Source: Kangiella sp. (GTDB lineage Bacteria; Pseudomonadota; Gammaproteobacteria; Enterobacterales; Kangiellaceae). From it: a DNA stretch of 13,455 nt. Shown in pieces: positions 1-5,714 of the stretch (its first letter is position 1; every line of letters begins with the position of its first letter). The notes under the pieces were generated by a model. The model worked only from the letters and a program-made list of their open reading frames with translations, made no database searches and was not told the origin of the DNA. The position numbers and the translations under genes are program-made. The stretch lies in the NCBI GenBank assembly GCA_026195755.1, contig JAPHRL010000013.1, forward strand, positions 1 to 13,455. The letters run 5' to 3'.

Positions 1-161
1 GCTACTTGTGGCACTTCATCGCCTTCAACATAAACGCTGTGAACAGGCTTCAAGCGTTCTTCAATATTGTGATCGCTCATGTGTTTTGCTGTAGCAACAC
101 CCGCAAAACCAGCAATGGTGAAGCTGGCGATAAAAACTAATACGTTTTTGAAATTGGTCAT
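1..161 (-). CDS. Cytochrome c5-like c-type cytochrome, N-terminal fragment
   Basis: Only the first 53 codons are in the window; the gene runs off the left edge. The protein starts with a Sec signal peptide (MTNFKNVLVFIASF..., with an A-T-A cleavage site near residue 25). The mature start, including the stretch IEERLKPVHSVYVEG, resembles the N-terminus of cytochrome c5-type monohaem proteins, where an 'ERIKPVGQVCVEG'-like segment precedes the CxxCH haem site. The haem motif itself would lie outside the window, so the assignment rests on this N-terminal signature. It would be a periplasmic electron carrier. The ATG is preceded by an AGAGAGA purine stretch about 6 nt away. Another small exported protein cannot be excluded. 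Confidence 0.6.
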   Translation of the reverse strand, partial: MTNFKNVLVFIASFTIAGFAGVATAKHMSDHNIEERLKPVHSVYVEGDEVPQV

Positions 162-228
162 GACATCTCTCTCTAATATATGCCTGTTCGCCCAGCTCGG
201 CATGAGTCGAGGGCTTTTCGTGGCGCAG

Positions 229-256
229 ATTATAACGGTTATTGCCCAGCGATCAA
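229..256 (-). promoter_or_regulatory. Sigma70-type promoter for the cytochrome gene
   Basis: Reading the minus strand, TTGATC (251-256, 4 of 6 to consensus) is followed after 16 nt by a perfect TATAAT (229-234). Transcription would start near 222, giving a leader of about 60 nt before the cytochrome ATG at 161. The rest of the divergent gap (162-367) shows no other clear element; I could not assign a convincing promoter for yigI. Confidence 0.5.
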
Positions 257-367
257 ATAGTCAGAAGGCTTTCAGTGCAAAAAATAGGCGGAATTAGCAG
301 CAAGCTAACATAGGTTTTTGCGGGTAAATCAGGCAAACTAGCGCTAAAGCATTGAGTTGGGTTATGT

Positions 368-829
368 ATGGGATTTTTGAAGAGAACAGCGTTAGAGATG
401 CTCGGCGAAGCTCTGGTTAATAAGATTCCTTTCAATCGCCATATCGGTCTTGAGTATGAGAGTGTCGGTGAGCAAGAGTGCATCATCAAGTTTGATATGA
501 AGCCGGAGTTAGTGGGTAACTACTATCATGGCATTCTGCATGGTGGTGTCATATCTTCAGCTTTGGATATGGTCGGCGGCACCATGGCCGCAGTGGGGAT
601 TTTAAACGACAATCCTGCCACTCATTTACCACAGTTAAAAACGAAGCTGGCGAAATTAAGCACTATAGACATTCGTGTGGATTATTTGCGTCCTGGGAAA
701 GGCGAGCAATTTTTCGCCAAGGCGCAACTTCTGAGAGCGGGCCGTAAAGTCGCGGTGGTGCGCATGGAGCTGGAGAACAACGAAGGTTCATTAATTGCAG
801 TAGCAACCGGCACCTATATGGTGGGTTAA
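368..829 (+). CDS. yigI: YigI-family hot-dog acyl-CoA thioesterase
   Basis: This 153-residue protein has a single hot-dog thioesterase domain. The family signature HGGVISSALD lies at residues 58-67, with H58, G59, G60 and D67 at the expected active-site helix. The C-terminal half (TIDIRVDYLRPGKGE, LLRAGRKVAV, ATGTYMVG) closely matches my recollection of E. coli YigI, a medium/long-chain acyl-CoA thioesterase of about 155 residues, so the gene is full length. It would act in the cytoplasm, hydrolysing acyl-CoA to free acid and CoA. rarD follows 46 nt downstream, as these two are neighbours in E. coli, so co-transcription is likely. The ATG at 368 is used; another ATG at 364 is out of frame. 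The ribosome binding site is weak. Confidence 0.9.
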   Translation: MGFLKRTALEMLGEALVNKIPFNRHIGLEYESVGEQECIIKFDMKPELVGNYYHGILHGGVISSALDMVGGTMAAVGILNDNPATHLPQLKTKLAKLSTIDIRVDYLRPGKGEQFFAKAQLLRAGRKVAVVRMELENNEGSLIAVATGTYMVG

Positions 830-875
830 CCCGTTATATTTAAAACAAAATGAAAGTTAACAATAGAGTGTAAGC

Positions 876-1808
876 ATGCAAAATATTAATCGCGCGGGAT
901 ACATTTACGGTATTCTGGCCTTTGTTATCTGGGGGCTTGCGCCAATTTACTTTAAGGCACTGGAAGGTGTTTCCGCACTGGAGATTCTAGCGCACCGAGT
1001 TGCCTGGTCGGTTCCGGTGGTGCTGCTGATTATGTGGGCGATTAAGCGTCCTTTTCCCAAAGATATCCTGCAAGATAAGAAGACCATATCCATTCTTATC
1101 ATCACTTCAATCTTAATCTCCGGTAACTGGCTGGCCTTTACCTGGGCGGTGACCAATGAGCGGGTACTAGAAACCAGCCTCGGATACTTTATCAACCCGC
1201 TGTTTAGTGTTGCCTTGGGAATCATGTTCTTAAAAGAAAAACTGACCACTTGGAGTAAGATAGCGCTAATATTGGCGACGTTAGGCGTACTTTATCGAAT
1301 TATTTCACTAGGAAGCCTGCCCTGGATTTCATTATGGCTGGCCTTTTCGTTCGGCGTTTATGGACTTTTGCGCAAGCAGGTCAATATTGGCCCCTTGCAG
1401 GGCTTATTGGTTGAAACCTTGATCGTGTTGCCAATAACTGCCGGTTACATCATCTATTTGTGGTACACCGCGACGGGAGCTTTCTTACACACATCGGTCC
1501 GTATTGACTGGTTATTGTTGGCGGGCGGCATCATTACCACAGTTCCGCTGGCCCTATTCTCCGCCGGCGCTAGGTTATTACCACTGAACACCATTGGCTT
1601 TATGCAATACCTCGCTCCCACATTAACGTTCTTATTAGCGATATTTGTGTTTAAAGAAGCCTTTAACAAAGATCTTCTGATCACCTTCGCACTGATTTGG
1701 GCAGGTTTGATTGTCTATACCATCGGCGTTGTGCGACAGCAAAACCGGAAAAGACTGGACAGAAAGGCTGCAGCAAAGCTGGTGGAAAACGACCTGAAAG
1801 AAAAGTGA
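876..1808 (+). CDS. rarD: RarD, EamA/DMT-superfamily transporter
   Basis: A 310-residue, strongly hydrophobic protein with about ten predicted membrane helices, close to the usual 295-305 residues of RarD. The N-terminus (GYIYGILAFVIWGLAPIYFK, then LEILAHRVAWSVP) is the characteristic RarD start, with the conserved HR(V/I)xWS segment of this branch of the drug/metabolite transporter superfamily. GNWLAFTWAV, LGYFINPL and, in the second repeat, GFMQYLAPTL are also typical. E. coli RarD is annotated as a chloramphenicol-sensitivity permease, but its physiological substrate is unknown; the same holds here. The charged C-terminal tail (RQQNRKRLDRKAAAKL...) is cytoplasmic by the positive-inside rule. 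The 46-nt gap from yigI suggests one operon. Confidence 0.92.
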   Translation: MQNINRAGYIYGILAFVIWGLAPIYFKALEGVSALEILAHRVAWSVPVVLLIMWAIKRPFPKDILQDKKTISILIITSILISGNWLAFTWAVTNERVLETSLGYFINPLFSVALGIMFLKEKLTTWSKIALILATLGVLYRIISLGSLPWISLWLAFSFGVYGLLRKQVNIGPLQGLLVETLIVLPITAGYIIYLWYTATGAFLHTSVRIDWLLLAGGIITTVPLALFSAGARLLPLNTIGFMQYLAPTLTFLLAIFVFKEAFNKDLLITFALIWAGLIVYTIGVVRQQNRKRLDRKAAAKLVENDLKEK

Positions 1809-1920
1809 GTAGAAAAACGAGCGAAAAGCCTAGTAACTTTTTGTACTTAGCAGTAGAAGAGAATCATATTGGTGATGCTGGGAATTATGATAAATTGAAC
1901 AGGCTGCTCATTCATTAATA

Positions 1921-1939
1921 ATACAAACGGAGTTTGTAT
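1921..1939 (+). promoter_or_regulatory. Perfect hairpin over the permease ribosome binding site and start codon
   Basis: ATACAAAC (1921-1928) and GTTTGTAT (1932-1939) form a perfect 8-bp inverted repeat around a GGA loop. The Shine-Dalgarno GGAG (1929-1932) sits in the loop and closing base, and the first two bases of the ATG (1938-1940) are in the stem. In mRNA this could hide the start codon, so it is a candidate translational control element. The structure is seen directly; regulation is inference. The rest of the gap after rarD (1809-1920) shows no clear terminator or promoter. Confidence 0.45.
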
Positions 1940-3713
1940 GACCCTTGAAGTCATGTTCATTTTTGCGCTAGTTCTGGCGGTTTTTATCGCTTTTATTTGG
2001 GAGAAATATCCGCCAGAAGTTATAGCCTTAGCGTCGTCAGCCATCTTGATGGTGGTGGGTATTCTGGATACTGGGGAGTTTTTATCCGTATTCAGCAGTA
2101 GCGCGCCGATGACTATTGCCATGATGTTTATCATCAGTGCTTCGTTAGAGCGCACCGGGGTCTTGCAGATTATCAGTAATATCCTCAAACGTAGTGCAAA
2201 AGGCTCCTATCTACGTTCACTATTGGTCATCATGTTTTTCAGCATGATTTCATCAGCTTTCATGAATAATACGCCGATTGTCATCATGCTTACACCGGTA
2301 GTGATTTCATTGGCGGCCAGTATTAATATGGCGCCTTCCAAGTTATTGATCCCCTTATCGTTTGCTTCAATCTTCGGGGGGACATTAACGTTAGTCGGAA
2401 CCTCCACGAATATCTTGATGAGTACTGTGGCAACCGAACATGGCCAGCCAGAAATTGGTATGTTCGAAATGACTTTGCCGGCTCTGTTTTTTGTGGCAGT
2501 GGGCTTCACCTATATGATGCTGGTAAGCCGATTTCTGCTACCCGACCGATACTCTCTTGCTAATATTGTTGGCAGTCAGCCAGAGCGAAAGTTTATTGCT
2601 GAAATTCTGATTCCGTCAGACTCGGACCATATTGGTAAACCTGTAAAAGACTTCTCCTTGCCAGTTCAAGGGGCCAGGGTTATCGACATGGTTCGGCGAA
2701 ATATATCGGTCAGGCGAAGAATGAATGACCTGAAAATTAAGGGTGGTGATCGTTTCATTTTGAAAACCGATGCCAGCGAGCTGTTAAGTTTGAAAGAAGA
2801 TGGTCAGGTTGAGTTTAGTTCATCATTGCCGCAGGGATTTGAACCAGTGACTGCCAGCGAGTCATTGTTGATGGAGGCCAGTATCAACGAAAAGTCTCGA
2901 TTACTCGGACGCCGATTGGTTGATTTAGGCCTGGCACGAAAATACGGGGTCTATGTGATCGCTATTCACCGAAATGATGAGAATTTGAATGAGAATTTTG
3001 AAAGTATCAAATTAAAGTTTGGTGATACCCTTTTGCTTGAGGGGCCAGCTGAGGGGATCAAGCGTTTGCTGGAAGACGGCAACATTATCAACTTAACCGA
3101 GCCGCAAGACAGACCTATCCGACGCAGCAAGGCTCCTATCGCTTTCATTACTATTATTGGAATCATGGTGCTTGCAGCAATGAAAGTACTACCTATTGCC
3201 GGATTGGCCATTATTGGTGCGACTATTGTCATGGTGACGCGTTGTGTTGATCCTGATGAAGCCTTTGATGCGATTGACTGGCGTATTCTGTTTTTGATTT
3301 TTGGTATGTTGGGACTCAGTCTGGGTATGGAAAAAACGGGTGCTGCCGAGTTGTTGGTCAATGGAGTGGTGGGTATTACCGATGGTATCGGCCCAGTGGG
3401 GTTGTTATTTACGGTATATGTTTTGACTTCACTATTAACTGAAATGATCAGTAATAACGCAGTAGCGGTGTTAATTGGCCCGCTGGTCATCGCACTTGCT
3501 GAGCAATTGGGCTTGGACCCCAGACCTTTTATTATGGCTGTGATGTTCGCCGCGAGCGCCAGCTTTGCTACTCCAATCGGCTATCAGACTAATACCTTCG
3601 TGTATGGCGCGGGCGGTTATAAATTTAAAGACTTCCTGAAAATTGGTATTCCGCTGAATGTTATTTTTGCGTTGTTAGCGACCGTGGTCATTCCGTTGTT
3701 TTTTCCTTTCTAG
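1938..3713 (+). CDS. SLC13/DASS-type anion permease with two RCK_C (TrkA_C) domains
   Basis: A 591-residue inner-membrane transporter. Residues 1-205 carry helices with the motifs NNTP (110-113) and GTSTN (154-158). About 215-385 is a soluble insertion with two tandem RCK_C/TrkA_C-like modules (IGKPVKDFSLP... and LLGRRLVDLGL...KFGDTLLLEG). Residues 398-591 hold the second membrane half, with SNNA (505-508) and ATPIGYQTN (544-552). The paired N-rich hairpin motifs mark the DASS/ArsB-like ion transporter superfamily, which moves anions such as sulfate or di/tricarboxylates, usually with sodium. RCK_C modules often bind small ligands and gate transport. The substrate cannot be told from sequence; members are often called sulfate or citrate permeases. 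GGAG lies 5 nt before the ATG, inside a hairpin. Confidence 0.88.
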   Translation: MTLEVMFIFALVLAVFIAFIWEKYPPEVIALASSAILMVVGILDTGEFLSVFSSSAPMTIAMMFIISASLERTGVLQIISNILKRSAKGSYLRSLLVIMFFSMISSAFMNNTPIVIMLTPVVISLAASINMAPSKLLIPLSFASIFGGTLTLVGTSTNILMSTVATEHGQPEIGMFEMTLPALFFVAVGFTYMMLVSRFLLPDRYSLANIVGSQPERKFIAEILIPSDSDHIGKPVKDFSLPVQGARVIDMVRRNISVRRRMNDLKIKGGDRFILKTDASELLSLKEDGQVEFSSSLPQGFEPVTASESLLMEASINEKSRLLGRRLVDLGLARKYGVYVIAIHRNDENLNENFESIKLKFGDTLLLEGPAEGIKRLLEDGNIINLTEPQDRPIRRSKAPIAFITIIGIMVLAAMKVLPIAGLAIIGATIVMVTRCVDPDEAFDAIDWRILFLIFGMLGLSLGMEKTGAAELLVNGVVGITDGIGPVGLLFTVYVLTSLLTEMISNNAVAVLIGPLVIALAEQLGLDPRPFIMAVMFAASASFATPIGYQTNTFVYGAGGYKFKDFLKIGIPLNVIFALLATVVIPLFFPF

Positions 3714-3721
3714 AGCAAAGC

Positions 3722-3751
3722 TGCCGAGGTGATTAGAGTTTCACCTTGGCA
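3722..3751. terminator. Possible bidirectional hairpin between convergent permease and protease genes
   Basis: TGCCGAGGTGA (3722-3732) and TCACCTTGGCA (3741-3751) form an 11-bp stem with a single non-Watson-Crick position and an 8-nt loop. It starts 8 nt after the permease stop. The protease stop codon (3733-3735, read on minus) is in the loop, so one arm is protease coding sequence. Neither side has a strong T-run, so termination is plausible rather than assured. Confidence 0.45.
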
Positions 3752-4989
3752 ACTTTAATCACACCGTTGGCATCGTATTGACGATCAAATACGCAGTAAT
3801 AATCACTCATCAGTGGCAATCCCATAATCGACATGTCAGGCCAGTTTTTCAGCTGATCCATGACCATAAAATAAGCGCGACCATGTTCCAGCGCATTGAT
3901 TTGCCAATAGTTGTCAGGGGTACAGCTCATGCGGATTTTCTCTCCATAAGGGCTCAGGAAATAAAAGTGAACGTCAGGCCATTGGGCTAAGTCGAGATCG
4001 GTTGGGAAGTAGCCTTTGCCAGCCTGATTGGCATTGGTGAAGCGTTCGATATGACGAATGAAATCAACATTCAGATCAATCAACTCATCCATTAATTCTT
4101 GATATAAATAGCGTTGCAGAACCAGAAAGCTGGAGCCACAATCGATGATGCTGTTAGAGCGGCCTTTACTGCGGTAATTCGTTTGAATGGGCGGTGCAGC
4201 GATTTCACGACCATTGCCAACCTGCATCGAAATGAGTTTGGTGTTGTAGTAGCTGTCGTGTACCACATCAATGGTTTCAAGATTGCCATGGTAAAGTTCA
4301 CGATGCACTTCGCCAGCCCCAAGAATTAACAGCCCCTGATTTAATGGATCGGCATGCAAATGCTGTTCTGTGTAAGTGGGGTCGGCAACATGCACAATCG
4401 AGCGCTTGGTATAAAGCGCAAATTTGTTTTTACTGATTTTCTCTTCTTCTAGCTGGGTGAAGAATGCCTTGGGATACAGTCCTGGATATTGCTTTAGCTG
4501 TTTGCGAAATTGTCGGATTCCACTTTTGCTCGATTCAACCTCGAATGGCCAAGGATAGGTATGAGCTGGATCCTGATTTCGCTCATAGAAATACTCCGTG
4601 AGGTCATGAGCGCGATTGAGTTCTCGATAACCAAGACCTAATATGCCATCGGCTCCGTAGAAGTTATCCTGCTGCTCGGTTTTTATGACAGCTATGTGAG
4701 CGTCTTTTAGCAACATGCGCTGACTGCCGTGTTCTAACGACAAGTGCGTTTCGACTATGGGCCCGGCCCAGCCGCCCGCGCCATAAGTGATGGCTTGTGC
4801 CAGTGACGTTGGTTTCAGATAATAGTCATTGGCGTGATTGTAAGCCTTGGTTTCAACGGCGATGGTGCTACTACCGGTATCCAGTAGCAAATGGGCAACT
4901 TCCTGATTGCAGCCAATCTGAATGGGCGCGCAATAACCACCTTTGGCCGGAACAATAGTGATTGGCAGTTTCATCGTATCCTTGGGCAT
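3733..4989 (-). CDS. Bacterial pepsin-family (A1) aspartic protease
   Basis: A 418-residue pepsin-like protein with both lobes. Lobe 1 has the catalytic LLLDTGSS (D37), the flap ITYGAGGWAG with Y69 in the place of pepsin Tyr75, and YGADGILGLGY (111-121), matching pepsin's FDGILGL. Lobe 2 has the second motif SIIDCGSS (D283) and the C-terminal IMGLPLMSDYYCVFDRQY, equivalent to pepsin's ILGDVFIRQYYTVFD. The second motif is Asp-Cys-Gly where Asp-Thr/Ser-Gly is expected. There is no signal peptide and no propeptide: D37 is close to the N-terminus. This suggests a cytoplasmic enzyme, as reported for the Shewanella pepsin homologues (shewasins). The start is supported by AGGAAG 6 nt upstream. It is a separate unit, since a terminator divides it from the DUF2165 gene. 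Substrate and role are unknown. Confidence 0.88.
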   Translation of the reverse strand: MPKDTMKLPITIVPAKGGYCAPIQIGCNQEVAHLLLDTGSSTIAVETKAYNHANDYYLKPTSLAQAITYGAGGWAGPIVETHLSLEHGSQRMLLKDAHIAVIKTEQQDNFYGADGILGLGYRELNRAHDLTEYFYERNQDPAHTYPWPFEVESSKSGIRQFRKQLKQYPGLYPKAFFTQLEEEKISKNKFALYTKRSIVHVADPTYTEQHLHADPLNQGLLILGAGEVHRELYHGNLETIDVVHDSYYNTKLISMQVGNGREIAAPPIQTNYRSKGRSNSIIDCGSSFLVLQRYLYQELMDELIDLNVDFIRHIERFTNANQAGKGYFPTDLDLAQWPDVHFYFLSPYGEKIRMSCTPDNYWQINALEHGRAYFMVMDQLKNWPDMSIMGLPLMSDYYCVFDRQYDANGVIKVAKVKL

Positions 4990-5033
4990 TGTTATTCTTC
5001 CTGTCTTGAATCTGCTCTAAAAGATCGAAGCAT

Positions 5034-5059
5034 ATTAAAAAAGCCTCAGACGAGGCTTT
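5034..5059 (-). terminator. Rho-independent terminator of the DUF2165 gene
   Basis: On the minus strand AAAGCCTC, loop GTCT and GAGGCTTT form a perfect 8-bp stem (5040-5059), continuing into a run of six T residues (5037 downward, TTTTTTAATATG). It lies 4 nt after the DUF2165 stop codon and separates that gene from the downstream protease gene. Confidence 0.85.
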
Positions 5060-5063
5060 CCGT

Positions 5064-5552
5064 TTAGGCGTCCTTACTATTTACAATTAACCAGATGAAA
5101 ACGCAACTGGCAAAGTATTGAAAGGCGCCAGTTAAAGACATGGAGCCAGCCTGAGTTTGCCACATTTGCATTAAAGCTCCGCCAAACACAGCAAAATATC
5201 CAAACCAGACCACTATGCCGATAGCGGCTCCAATCAGTGCATATTTCTTTGCCTGATTGAATACCATGGCATCCGCTAAACGGACTGACCATAGATCCCA
5301 AGCGCCTTTGAGTAGTATTAGTCCTGCTAAAATTTCAGTAGCAATAATTAATATCACCACCAACCAAATAAGAAAGCTGGCTTCAATAGCGGGCATAATA
5401 GAGTCTGGATAGACGGCATGTTCCTGCATGGATAAGACATAGGCGATCGCTTGATAACAGGCATCAATATTAGCGATGTTCTGGAACGCATAAAACAAAC
5501 ACATGAGTGCTAACAGCAAAACGAACAGACATTTGAAATGACGAATAGTCAT
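5064..5552 (-). CDS. DUF2165 small integral membrane protein
   Basis: A 162-residue protein with four predicted membrane helices (about 7-27, 55-82, 105-125, 140-157). It fits the DUF2165 family in length and pattern: an N-terminal helix then FQNIANIDACYQ, an extracytoplasmic segment with a 'vlSMqe' motif (40-44), the ATE motif in helix 2 (71-73), GAWDLW..R....FNQAKKYA between helices 2 and 3, and WFGYFAVFGGALMQMWQ after helix 3. The family has no established function that I know of. Translation signals are strong (GGAGGGAG just before the ATG). A TATACT -10-like box lies at 5606-5611 on minus, without a good -35. It has its own terminator, so it is probably monocistronic. Confidence 0.8.
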   Translation of the reverse strand: MTIRHFKCLFVLLLALMCLFYAFQNIANIDACYQAIAYVLSMQEHAVYPDSIMPAIEASFLIWLVVILIIATEILAGLILLKGAWDLWSVRLADAMVFNQAKKYALIGAAIGIVVWFGYFAVFGGALMQMWQTQAGSMSLTGAFQYFASCVFIWLIVNSKDA

Positions 5553-5574
5553 GACTCCCTCCTCCTTTATTATT

Positions 5575-5595
5575 GCTGGTCAAAATATAACCAGC
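5575..5595 (-). promoter_or_regulatory. Hairpin in the DUF2165 leader
   Basis: GCTGGT (5575-5580) and ACCAGC (5590-5595) form a perfect 6-bp inverted repeat with a 9-nt loop. It sits between a possible -10 box (TATACT, 5606-5611 minus) and the strong ribosome binding site, so it would be near the 5' end of the mRNA. It may stabilise the transcript or bind a regulator; nothing more can be said from sequence. Confidence 0.3.
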
Positions 5596-5659
5596 GCAAA
5601 AAAAGAGTATAGGTAATTTAAAGGGGGATAGCTAGCTTCAGAAGTGGCTTGAAAGGGAG

Positions 5660-5689
5660 AGCAAGTAATGGAAAAGACCATTACTTGCT
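5660..5689 (-). terminator. Strong stem-loop downstream of the TonB-dependent receptor
   Basis: AGCAAGTAATGG (5660-5671) and CCATTACTTGCT (5678-5689) form a perfect 12-bp stem with a 6-nt loop, 25 nt after the receptor stop codon. On the minus strand the stem is followed by CTCCCTTTC rather than a clean T-run. It may be a weak terminator or a 3' end that protects the mRNA from exonucleases. Confidence 0.55.
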
Positions 5690-5714
5690 GATGATAGAAA
5701 TTAAAGGGATGAGA

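Noticed and set aside
2966..3490. A 174-codon minus-strand ORF opposite the permease
   Set aside because: It is a shadow of the well-supported SLC13 permease; the composition (Ser/Ile/Pro-rich) is what a reversed membrane-protein gene gives.
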